Assembly (NCBI RefSeq): GCF_019857205.1 | Contig: NZ_JAHWXO010000001.1 | Span: 372,001-436,000 of the forward strand | Length of the DNA: 64,000 nt | From: Qipengyuania pacifica | GTDB taxonomy: Bacteria; Pseudomonadota; Alphaproteobacteria; Sphingomonadales; Sphingomonadaceae | Direction: 5' to 3' | Part shown: piece after piece, positions 1 to 9,000 of the stretch | How positions within the stretch are numbered: the first letter of the stretch is position 1 | How the letters are laid out: each line of letters begins with the position of its first letter | Program-made: the position numbers and the translations under genes | Notes under the pieces: model-generated | What the model saw: only the letters and a program-made list of their open reading frames with translations | The model's database searches: none | Told to the model about the DNA's origin: nothing

Positions 1-25
1 GAAACGGGTGAAAGGTTACACAGCC

Positions 26-1366
26 TCAGAAATCGGTGATTTCGACCTCGAGCTTGCGGAAGCCGTGGACGAAGTTCGCTTTGACCCGCTCGATGTCCCC
101 GGCAAGATGCACCCGCATGCGCCGTTTGTGCAGTTCTTCGAGCAAGATGCGCAGCTGTAGTTCGGCCAGCCGGGCTCCCACGCAGCGGTGAATGCCATAA
201 CCGAAAGCGATGTGGCGGCGGGCGTTTTCGCGGGTCAGGTCCAGCTTGTCGGGGTTTTCGAACACTTCCTCGTCGCGATTGGCCGATAGATACCACAGCA
301 CGACCTTGTCCCCGGCCTTGATCTGCTGGCCGAATACCTCGGTGTCTTCCACGCAGGTGCGGCGCATATGGGCCAGCGGGGTCTGCATGCGCAGCATTTC
401 CTGCACGGCATTCGGAATGATCGAAGGATCCTGCTCGAACAGCTTGCGCTGCTCGGGATTCTTGTCGAGCTGATAGACGAAACCGCTCATCGAATTGCGC
501 GTGGTGTCGTTGCCGCCAACGATCAGCAGGATCAGATTGCCCATGAATTCCTGCGGGCTCATCTGGTTCATGGCTTCGGAATGGATCATCATGGAAATCA
601 GATCGTCGCCCGGTTCCTTGTCGTGCGTGCGCTCGATCCATAGCGACTGGAAATAGGCCGCCATTTCCTGAAGTATGCCCCAGCGCACCTCGTCCAGCTC
701 GCGTACGGTGGCCAGCTCCGTGTCGCCCGACCAGTCGGACCAGAACGTCAGCAGGCGGCGGTCCTCCCAGGGGAACCCGAACAGGATCGCCAGCATGCCG
801 GTGGTCAGTTCGATGCTGACGGTGTCGACCCAGTCGAACACCTCGCCGCGGGGTAGGGAATCCAGCAGTTCGCCGGTGCGCTGGCGAATCTCGCCTTCCA
901 TCTCGGCCATGCCGCTGGGCGTGAACTTGGGCGCAACGGTGCGCCGCTGGCCGGTGTGCTGGGGCCGGTCCATGGCAATGAACATCGGCAGTTCGCGGCG
1001 TTCGTCCAGCCCGCGCTCGGCAAGCTGCTCATCGGTCAGTCGCTCGAGGATAGTGATCCCGCCATGCTCCCAGCTTGAAGAGAACGTATCGGGCAGGGCC
1101 TCGATATGCTGGATCGCCTTGTGACCGACCACGGCCCAGTACGGACCGAAGGGGCTGTCATCGATATAGTGCAGGGGCCCGGCTTCGCGCATTTCGCGGA
1201 AGATCGGATGCCACGTATTCTCGGCATAGATATCGCTGCGGCTGACATCCCATTTGTGGGGATGATGCAGCTTGTCTTCGGGGTGTTCCGCGAAATGCTG
1301 TTTCAGCGCCTGATGGGCACTGGGCGATGTACGGCACTGGGGGCGTTCGATTGCAGCGGTTGCCAT
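26..1366 (-). CDS. Cytochrome P450, CYP153 family (terminal alkane/fatty acid hydroxylase type)
   Basis: Soluble class I P450 of 446 residues. Seen: the I-helix oxygen-activation motif GGNDTTR (284-290), the ExxR motif EMLR (323-326) and the heme loop FGYGIHRCVG with Cys395 as thiolate ligand. Sequence such as ENTWHP, FGPYW, LPMFIAMD and SIELTT matches what I know of CYP153 enzymes, which hydroxylate the terminal carbon of alkanes or acyl chains using a ferredoxin and ferredoxin reductase. The ATG has a good purine-rich Shine-Dalgarno (AGGAGAGAG). No ferredoxin gene adjoins it; a possible reductase lies about 4 kb away. A palindrome sits upstream of the start. The substrate cannot be read from sequence. 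Confidence 0.93.
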   Translation of the reverse strand: MATAAIERPQCRTSPSAHQALKQHFAEHPEDKLHHPHKWDVSRSDIYAENTWHPIFREMREAGPLHYIDDSPFGPYWAVVGHKAIQHIEALPDTFSSSWEHGGITILERLTDEQLAERGLDERRELPMFIAMDRPQHTGQRRTVAPKFTPSGMAEMEGEIRQRTGELLDSLPRGEVFDWVDTVSIELTTGMLAILFGFPWEDRRLLTFWSDWSGDTELATVRELDEVRWGILQEMAAYFQSLWIERTHDKEPGDDLISMMIHSEAMNQMSPQEFMGNLILLIVGGNDTTRNSMSGFVYQLDKNPEQRKLFEQDPSIIPNAVQEMLRMQTPLAHMRRTCVEDTEVFGQQIKAGDKVVLWYLSANRDEEVFENPDKLDLTRENARRHIAFGYGIHRCVGARLAELQLRILLEELHKRRMRVHLAGDIERVKANFVHGFRKLEVEITDF

Positions 1367-1436
1367 GTCTCTCTCCTCTCGAGAGGGGGCGATTCTTTAC
1401 GTTCAGCCTCCCTCTTTCCCGCCATCCTGCCCTAAC

Positions 1437-1451
1437 TGACACGTGTGTCAA
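1437..1451 (-). promoter_or_regulatory. Palindromic operator overlapping a -35 box upstream of the CYP153 gene
   Basis: A perfect inverted repeat, TGACAC-GT-GTGTCA, lies about 70 bp upstream of the P450 start. Its edge forms TTGACA on the minus strand, with CAGGAT 16 bp further as a weak -10. A short, tightly spaced palindrome over a -35 box is typical of TetR-family operators. The assignment to a TetR-type repressor is inference, and no such regulator is encoded nearby. Confidence 0.5.
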
Positions 1452-1519
1452 TAGTGCGTTGCAAATCGCCACCGATCTTTCGGTCAGCTTCGCCGGTCAG
1501 GGCCCTGCGATTGCCGGCA

Positions 1520-2731
1520 TCACGCCGATCGCGCCCTCCCGAACCGCGGCTTTCGCGCGCGTCCGCCCTTGCCCGATTTCATCACGCGCCGCCGGAAGAT
1601 CATCGCGCCGAACCTCACGAACAGGATCACGCACAGGGCCTGCCAGGCCAAGGCGAGAATATGCGGCCACAAGGCTTCCGACTGCGCGGCGCGGGCCAGC
1701 ATCGCGAAAGGCGAGGATAGCGGGAACATCGCGGCGCCGATCTCCAGGGGCGATCCAGGGCTGGTGATCGCGGAAGCGGCCAGGAAGAACACCAGCAATT
1801 GCGCCATGGTGACAGGCATCGACATGGTCTGCACTTCGCGCACGGTCGCCGCCATTCCGCCGATCGTCAGGAACAGCGACCCCAGCAGCAGATAGCCCAT
1901 TGCGAAATAGACGATCCCGAAGGCGATGAAGAGCGGCCAGCCCAGCGCCGGTTCGGGCAATTGCGGCAGGGCATTCCCGGCCAGCAAGGCTATCGCCCCG
2001 CCCGCTACGGCCCACACGGCGATCCCCACGAAGCTGACGCCCAGCATGGCGACCAGTTTGCCCAGAAACACGGCGTCCATCGGAATGGCCGCTGCGAGGA
2101 CCTCGATGACCTTGTTCGCCTTTTCCTCGACCAGATTGGACAGCACCATTCCAGCCAGCAGCATCATCAGCAGGAAAAGCAGCAATTGCCCAGCCTGCGC
2201 CGTACGGATGCGGTCGGTGCGTTGCGCAGCGACACTGGTCTCGACCGGGTTCTCCCGGACTGCGGGGAAGGATGCGACAGTTCCCGTCCGCGCCTCCGCA
2301 GCGATCAGGGCGATCGGGCCGCGCCAGAAATCGATGCTGTCCTGCGGGCCGGTCAGTTGCGGCTCCCCGGGTGTGCCACTGACGACAGCGATGTAATTCC
2401 TGCCCTTTTCGCGCAGGATCGCCTCGGGCTTTTCAGCGCTGCTGGCAATGCCCAGTTCGGGCAGCGCCATCCCGATTTGCGGCGCCAGCCGGGCTCTGGC
2501 CTCGACCATTGCCTGCGCATCGGGTTCGCTCATGGCAACGGCCACCAGCCTGGTGTTTGCATCGCGCTGCACCTGGCCGCCGATCCCGCCCGCCATCGCA
2601 CCGATGATGATCGGGAACAGGGGGCCGAGCAGGAAAAAGAAGAATGCCCGGCTGAACAGGATGGCATGGAAGTCGCGCCGGGCAACGACGCGGGCCGCTT
2701 CGAACAGCGACAGGCGCGTGGTATCGCTCAT
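1520..2731 (-). CDS. ABC transporter permease, ABC-2/NatB type
   Basis: Predicted 403-residue inner-membrane permease. A hydrophobic segment follows residue 25 (FFFFLLGPLFPIIIG). A periplasmic domain of about 150 residues comes next, then five or so further membrane segments in the C-terminal half, ending in a very basic tail. This is the ABC-2 layout of NatB-like exporters. The start is fixed by an ATGA overlap with the upstream ATPase gene, so the two are translationally coupled. NatAB systems export sodium or small compounds; the substrate here is unknown. Confidence 0.85.
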   Translation of the reverse strand: MSDTTRLSLFEAARVVARRDFHAILFSRAFFFFLLGPLFPIIIGAMAGGIGGQVQRDANTRLVAVAMSEPDAQAMVEARARLAPQIGMALPELGIASSAEKPEAILREKGRNYIAVVSGTPGEPQLTGPQDSIDFWRGPIALIAAEARTGTVASFPAVRENPVETSVAAQRTDRIRTAQAGQLLLFLLMMLLAGMVLSNLVEEKANKVIEVLAAAIPMDAVFLGKLVAMLGVSFVGIAVWAVAGGAIALLAGNALPQLPEPALGWPLFIAFGIVYFAMGYLLLGSLFLTIGGMAATVREVQTMSMPVTMAQLLVFFLAASAITSPGSPLEIGAAMFPLSSPFAMLARAAQSEALWPHILALAWQALCVILFVRFGAMIFRRRVMKSGKGGRARKPRFGRARSA

Positions 2732-3708
2732 TGCCCGGTTCCTTCGGCGCTGCCTTCGCGAAGCGCGCGGGCCGCTGCTTCGCCAGCTATCTCGACGAAG
2801 GCATCGTGCAGGCCGGCGCGCTCGATCGACAGTGACAGGATTCCGGCTTCCCCCTCGATCAGGGGTTTCAGCAAAGCCTCGATTCCGCTCTCTGGCACGG
2901 GGAAATACCAGAAATGGCTGCCGCTGGCCTTCACGTCGTGGCGGGTATCTGCAGGAAGGGCGCTGCACCACAACCCTTCGCCGGTGCGCGTCTCCAACCG
3001 GACCTGCGCAGGAATGCGGTCGCGCGCCACATCCACCGATCCGGCATAGGGCACCTTGCCTCCGGCAATGATCGCCACTTCATCGCACAGCCGTTCGGCG
3101 TGGTGGATGACGTGAGTGGAAAAGATGACTGTCGTTCCGCCCAGGGCCAGCTCGCGAATCATCGTTTCCAGCTTGCCCTGATTGATCGCGTCGAGCCCGC
3201 TGAACGGTTCGTCCAGCACCACCAGCTTCGGGCGATGCACCAGCGTGCCGAGCAATTGTACAGTCTGCGCCATGCCCTTCGACAATTGGCGGATCTGCCG
3301 GTCGATCGCATGGCCCATGCCGTGCCCTTCCAGCAATTCACGTCCACGCGCCTTGCCTTCGACCAGCGGCAGGCCGCGCACTGCGCCCATGAACGCGATC
3401 GCATCGTCGCATTTCATTGCGGGATACAGGCCGCGTTCCTCGGGCAGGTAGCCGATCAGCTTGGCAACTTCGTGCGGGCGGTCGTTGCCGAACACGCGGC
3501 GCACGCCTTCGTCGGGGTCGATGATGCCCAGCAACATCCGCAGTGTCGTCGTCTTGCCTGCGCCGTTGGGGCCCAGAATGCCGTAGATCGCGCCTTCGGG
3601 CACGGAAATATCCACCCCGTCGACAGCCAGCGTGTCGTCGAAGCGCTTGACCAGTCCGCGTGCCTCGATAGCGAGCGGTCGATGGCCGTCGGCCGGGGGT
3701 CGCGTCAT
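2728..3708 (-). CDS. ABC transporter ATP-binding protein, NatA-like
   Basis: ATPase partner of the downstream permease, 326 residues from the chosen ATG. Seen: Walker A GPNGAGKTT, a degenerate signature LSKGMAQ, Walker B VVLDEPFSGLD and the H-loop TVIFSTHVIHHAE. About 100 residues follow the nucleotide-binding domain, as in NatA-type proteins. An in-frame ATG seven codons upstream (at 3729) is also possible; neither has a strong ribosome site. It is divergent from queG with only about 65 bp between them, which must hold both promoters. Confidence 0.88.
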   Translation of the reverse strand: MTRPPADGHRPLAIEARGLVKRFDDTLAVDGVDISVPEGAIYGILGPNGAGKTTTLRMLLGIIDPDEGVRRVFGNDRPHEVAKLIGYLPEERGLYPAMKCDDAIAFMGAVRGLPLVEGKARGRELLEGHGMGHAIDRQIRQLSKGMAQTVQLLGTLVHRPKLVVLDEPFSGLDAINQGKLETMIRELALGGTTVIFSTHVIHHAERLCDEVAIIAGGKVPYAGSVDVARDRIPAQVRLETRTGEGLWCSALPADTRHDVKASGSHFWYFPVPESGIEALLKPLIEGEAGILSLSIERAGLHDAFVEIAGEAAARALREGSAEGTGQ

Positions 3709-3774
3709 GGTGCCTGTCTCGGTAAGCATGGGCGCATCGATAGCGGCTGGCAGTGAACGGGAGCACACGCAAGC

Positions 3775-4824
3775 GTGGTTAACGCGGAATTGCAGGATGA
3801 TTTGCGCAAGGAGGCGCAGCGGCTGGGCTTTGTCGCCTGCGGCTTCACCTCGGCTGCGCCCGATCCGCAGCGTGCCGCGCGGCTCGAAGAATATCTGGGC
3901 GAAGGCCGTCACGGGTCGATGGAATGGATGGAAGCGCGCAAGGCCCAGCGCGCCTCGCCGCAGGGGCTATGGCCCGAAGCGAGAAGCGTGATCGCGCTCG
4001 GCATGAGCTATGCGCCCGACATCGATCCGCTTGCGCTGGAATCGCAGCCGGAAAAGGCGCGTGTCTCGGTCTATGCCCAGGGGCGCGATTATCACGATGT
4101 CGTGAAGAAGACGCTCAAGGCCCTGGCGCGCTGGCTCATCGAACGTGCGCCCGAAAGCGAGCTCAAGGTTTTCGTCGATACGGCTCCGGTGATGGAAAAG
4201 CCGCTCGGTGAAGCGGCCGGGATCGGCTGGCAGGGCAAGCATACGAACGTGGTCAGCCGCAACCACGGCTCGTGGCTGTTTCTCGGCGCGATCTACTCGA
4301 CCATGGACTTCGCGCCCGATACCCCGGGCCGCGACCTGTGCGGCTCCTGCCGCGCCTGTCAGGATGCCTGCCCGACCGATGCCTTCCCAAGCCCCTACAA
4401 GTTGGATGCGCGTCGCTGCATTTCCTACCTGACCATCGAGCATAAGGGCGAGGTTGAGGAAGATCTCCGCCCCCTCCTCGGCAACCGCATCTACGGCTGC
4501 GACGACTGCCTGGCCGTCTGCCCCTGGAACAAGTTCGCCGATGCCGCGCACCGCCATCTGAAGCTCGCCCCGCGCCAGGAACTGGCCGCGCCCGACCTCG
4601 CAGCCTTCCTGCAGTTCGACGATGCCGGCTTCCGCCAGTTCTTCTCCGGCTCGCCCATCAAGCGCATCGGCCGCAACCGCTTCGTGCGCAACTGTCTCTA
4701 CGCTGCCGGCAACAGCGGTTCCGCCGGTCTGACGCCGCTCGTGCGCGGTCTGTGTTCGGATGAAGACCCCGTCGTCGCCGATGCCGCCCGCTGGGCGCTT
4801 GCACGGATCAGCGCAGCTCCTTGA
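3775..4824 (+). CDS. queG: Epoxyqueuosine reductase QueG
   Basis: Catalyses the last step of queuosine synthesis, reducing epoxyqueuosine to queuosine in the wobble position of GUN-anticodon tRNAs; known QueG enzymes are cobalamin- and iron-sulfur-dependent. The 349-residue protein carries two 4Fe-4S binding sets: CGSCRAC...CP (Cys189, 192, 195, 199), Cys215, and [10 protein letters not shown] (Cys242, 245, 249). A conserved [18 protein letters not shown] block lies in the N-terminal half and a HEAT-like tail at the end. It starts with GTG, with GGGAG upstream. Its last 17 bases overlap the 3' end of the convergent flavoprotein gene. Confidence 0.95.
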   Translation: MVNAELQDDLRKEAQRLGFVACGFTSAAPDPQRAARLEEYLGEGRHGSMEWMEARKAQRASPQGLWPEARSVIALGMSYAPDIDPLALESQPEKARVSVYAQGRDYHDVVKKTLKALARWLIERAPESELKVFVDTAPVMEKPLGEAAGIGWQGKHTNVVSRNHGSWLFLGAIYSTMDFAPDTPGRDLCGSCRACQDACPTDAFPSPYKLDARRCISYLTIEHKGEVEEDLRPLLGNRIYGCDDCLAVCPWNKFADAAHRHLKLAPRQELAAPDLAAFLQFDDAGFRQFFSGSPIKRIGRNRFVRNCLYAAGNSGSAGLTPLVRGLCSDEDPVVADAARWALARISAAP

Positions 4825-6034
4825 GCTGAACAGTCGCGTCCGCAAGCAGCTCCGGCTCGATCTCTGCGCGGTCCATCACCAGCTTGCGACCCTGAACGTA
4901 ATCCTTGGTGTTGTTGACGCAATCGAGCGCCACGACCCGCCCCTCGCGCAGATAGACCACGCTGAATTTCTTGTCCGCCGGATCGCCGCGCAGAACCGCC
5001 CGGTCATGATCGATGGAGATCCCGACAGTCTGCAGTCGCAGGTCGTACTGGTTCGACCAGAACCATGGGACTGCATCGTAATCCTGCTTGTCGCCCATGA
5101 TCGCCTTCGCAGCGACCGTGGCCATGTCATTGGCATTCTGTACTGACTCGAGGCGGATGACCTTGTTGTTGGCGTAGGGATTGGCATGCGCCGCGCAGTC
5201 GCCGATGGCGTAGATGTCGTCCAGCGTCGTACGGCAGAACGTATCGACATCGACGCCGCTCGATCCTGCCGCTCCTGCGGCGATCAGGGCTCCGACGGAG
5301 GGAACGATGCCGATGCCGGCGATGATGACGTCGCAGGCGATCTTCTCGCCGCTATCGGTCAGAGCAGCGCTGACCCGGCCATCTGCCCCTTCGATTGCCT
5401 CGACCCCGGTGGACAGCCGCAAGTCGACACCCTGTTCGCGGTGGTAGGCGGCATAGAAATCCGAAAGTTCGGGGCCCGCGACCCGTGCGAGGACCCGGTC
5501 CTGCATTTCCACCACGGTAACTTCGCAGCCCAGCTTGCGCAGCACCGCCGCCGCCTCAAGCCCGATATAGCCGGCGCCGACTATGACAGCCCGTTTTGCG
5601 CCTCCGGCCAGTTCTTCCTTCAGCGTATCGACATCGCGCCGCGTTCGCACATAGTGAATACTGCCCAGATCGCTGCCTGGGCAGGATAACCGTCGGGCAT
5701 CGCCACCGGCAGCCCAGATCAGCTTGCGATAGGTAATCCGGGTATCGTCCGACAGAACCAGTTCGCGCGCAATCGGATCGACTTCGTTGACGTTCCTGCC
5801 GAGACGAAGCTCGACATTCTTGTCTGCCCAGAATTTCTCGGGCCGGATCTGGATCCGCTCGAACGGCTTGTCGCCCGCGAGATATTCTTTCGACAGCGGC
5901 GGTCGTTCGTACGGTGGATTGCGGTCGCGGCTGACCATGAGGATCGTATCCTCATGGCCGTTCTGCCGCAGGGCGATGGCTGCCTGCGCACCGCCGTGCC
6001 CCGATCCCACGATGACGACATCGAAATGTTCCAT
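4808..6034 (-). CDS. FAD-dependent NAD(P)H:ferredoxin/rubredoxin reductase family protein
   Basis: Flavoprotein of 408 residues with the two-dinucleotide-domain fold. It has an FAD-binding GSGHGG near residue 10, [13 protein letters not shown] soon after, an NAD(P)H-binding [13 protein letters not shown] near residue 150, and an FAD-contacting segment [11 protein letters not shown] near 280. There is no redox CxxxxC, so it belongs with the CamA/ThcD-type ferredoxin reductases that feed electrons to P450s or dioxygenases. It may serve the CYP153 or the second P450 in this window, but that is inference because no ferredoxin gene is adjacent. Confidence 0.87.
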   Translation of the reverse strand: MEHFDVVIVGSGHGGAQAAIALRQNGHEDTILMVSRDRNPPYERPPLSKEYLAGDKPFERIQIRPEKFWADKNVELRLGRNVNEVDPIARELVLSDDTRITYRKLIWAAGGDARRLSCPGSDLGSIHYVRTRRDVDTLKEELAGGAKRAVIVGAGYIGLEAAAVLRKLGCEVTVVEMQDRVLARVAGPELSDFYAAYHREQGVDLRLSTGVEAIEGADGRVSAALTDSGEKIACDVIIAGIGIVPSVGALIAAGAAGSSGVDVDTFCRTTLDDIYAIGDCAAHANPYANNKVIRLESVQNANDMATVAAKAIMGDKQDYDAVPWFWSNQYDLRLQTVGISIDHDRAVLRGDPADKKFSVVYLREGRVVALDCVNNTKDYVQGRKLVMDRAEIEPELLADATVQLKELR

Positions 6035-6079
6035 TGCCGCGCTGGCTGGCGCGAAAACGCCAGCCGGTCAAGCTCAGTC

Positions 6080-9000
6080 CTATCGAGCCAGCAGGTTGCG
6101 AGCCATGCTGGCCACCTGCGCGAGCGTGGCCGGAGCGACTTCACCCTGGGCCTGCGCGCGCCCGACCATGGTGCGAAACTGGCGGATTGCGGCGGCATGT
6201 TCTTCCGCCCAGATGGCGACGGTACCGACGGGATCCTTCTTCGCATCCTTGCGCCGCGAGAGCCGGCGCAGGAACTCGAGCCGCATCTGCTGGAAGTCGC
6301 GCGAAAGGCCGGCGACAAGCAGACGTTCCCATACATCGGACGGGTTCATCATGGCCGACGTGCTCTGCGCCCAGTCGAGACCAATGCGTTCGCCCAGATC
6401 GGTGAACGCAGCGGTGAGTTCCCGTACGTCGATTTCGGCACTGCGCGAGAGAGAAGCCAGACCAACCGCGCCGTCCAGGTCATAGAGGTGGGTGACGCGA
6501 GCGGCGAGCTTGTCAGGAGCGCCCATGTCGACGAATTCCGCGCGCAGCTTGTTGGACTGCCTGATCGATGCGTCGGTCAGCAATTCTTCCGATCCCGTCA
6601 TCAGGCGCTTCACGCGGTCCTGAAGGCTTGTGATCAGTTCGCCCGGGGGAATGGTGCTGGCGCCGACCCGGATGAGATCGGCCATCTGGCTGCGAAGCGC
6701 ACCGGCCATATGGCGGAAAAGGTAGATGCGAACATCTTCCGGCATCGCAGCCGTTTCAAGCTCCGCCCACAGTTCACTCGCGCTGAAGAGCCTGTCCGCC
6801 ACGATGAACGCTGCGGTCACATCAGCCAGGCCGACACCTTCTTCTTCCGACAGTTCGAAAGGATGCACGAAGCCCATGCGATTGACGAAGCGGTTGGCCA
6901 GTGCAGTTGCGATGATTTCACGCCGTAGCTGGTGCCCTTCGATCTGCGCCTTGAACTTCTTGCGCATCGCTGATGGGAAGTAGTCGAGCAGCAGATCGGC
7001 AACGCTCGGATCGTCTGGGAGGCTGCTCTGTTCGATGGCCTCCTGCAGCACCAGTTTGGTCGAGGAGAGCAGCACAGCCAGCTCAGGCCGGGTCAGGCCC
7101 ATACCTTCCGACGTTCTGCGCCCCAGAGCCTCGCTCGATGCGAGACCTTCCGTCTGGCGGTCCAGCGCCCCGCGATCTTCCAGCGCCTCGATCAGGCGAA
7201 GCTGGGGCGGTACCGCGCCAGCGCCGCCCTGTTCGGCAATTGAAAGCGCCAGCGCTTGCAGGCGGTTATCCTCCAGCACGATCTCGGCGACCTCGTCGGT
7301 CATCGATTCGAGCAGCGCCACACGCTTGGGTTCGCTCAGCTTGCCCGACCGCTTGGCCGCGGCCAGTGCGATCTTGATATTGACCTCGTTATCGGAGCAA
7401 TCGACCCCGGCCGAATTGTCGATGAAATCGGTGTTGCAGCGGCCGCCATGCAGCGAAAATTCGATGCGGGCTGCCTGGGTGATGCCCAGATTGGCGCCTT
7501 CTCCGATGACCTTGGCTTTCACATCGGCTGCATCCACGCGCAGGGCGTCGTTTGCAGGATCGCCCACCTGGACGTTATTTTCCTGGCTGGCCTTGATGTA
7601 TGTGCCGATGCCGCCGAACCAAATAAGGTCCACTGGCGCTTTGAGAATGGCGGAAATCAGGGCTTCCGGTTCGATCGCCGATTGGTCGATACCCAGCTTA
7701 GCCTGCATCACCTTGGACAGCTTGATGCTCTTGGTATCGCGCGGGAAGACCCCGCCACCTTTGGAAATCAGGCTGCGGTCGTAATCTTCCCAGCTCGAGC
7801 GCGGCAGAGCGAACAGGCGCTGGCGTTCCTTCCAGCTTGCTGCCGGGTCCGGGTCCGGATCGAGAAAAATGTGGCGATGGTCGAATGCTGCGACAAGCTT
7901 GATGGCCTTGGACAGCAGCATGCCATTGCCGAACACGTCGCCCGACATGTCGCCGCAACCGACAACCTCGATGCTTTCGTTCTGCACATCGATGCCCATC
8001 TCGCGGAAATGGCGCTGTACACTGACCCACGCGCCGCGGGCGGTGATGCCCATGGCCTTGTGGTCGTAACCTTTCGAGCCGCCGCTGGCGAAAGCGTCGT
8101 CGAGCCAGAAATCCCTCGATTCGGCAATCGCATTTGCGATGTCCGAAAAGGTTGCCGTGCCCTTGTCGGCGGCGACAACGAAATATGGATCTTCGCCGTC
8201 GGTAATGACCACGTGTTCGGGATGAACGACCTTGTCGTCGACGATGTTGTCGGTGACCGACAGCAATGTGCGAATGAAGGTTTCGTAGCTGCCGCGACCC
8301 TCGGCCGCCCAGGCTTCGCGATCGATGGCCGGGTTCGGGAGCTGTTTCGGATAGAAACCGCCCTTGGCGCCGGTCGGAACGATCACCGCGTTCTTCACGC
8401 GCTGGGCTTTCATCAGGCCGAGAATTTCCGTGCGGAAGTCGTCGCGCCGGTCGGACCAGCGCAACCCGCCGCGGGCAACCGGCCCGCTACGCAGGTGGAT
8501 GCCTTCCACCCGGCGGGAATAGACGAAGATTTCGCGATAGGGGACCGGCTTGGGCAGGTTCGGGACCTTTGCCGAATCGATCTTGAAGGCGAGCGCTTCA
8601 TGCGCAGCCGGTGCGAATGCGTTGGTTCGCAGGATCGCATCGATAAGCGAGTTGTACAGGCGCAGCAGACGGTCGTCATTGATCGCCTTGACCTTGGACA
8701 GGCCCCGCTTGATCGCCGCCCGCGCTTCCGCGATCGCTTCGTCGCGAGCATTGCCGAATTCGGGATCGTGACGGGCGGTGAACAGGGCCACCAGCGCACG
8801 CGTCACGTCGGGCGCTGCCGCAAGCGCATCGACCACGGTGTAGATCGTGAAGCTCATCCCGACCTGGCGCAGATAGCGATAGAAGGCGCGCAGCCAGTTC
8901 GCTTCGCGAGCCGACAGTCCCGCTTCGGGGACCAGGCGGTTGAACGGATCGTTTTCCGCCTCGGCATTCAGCACTGCAGCGATGGCTTCCTCGATTGCCG

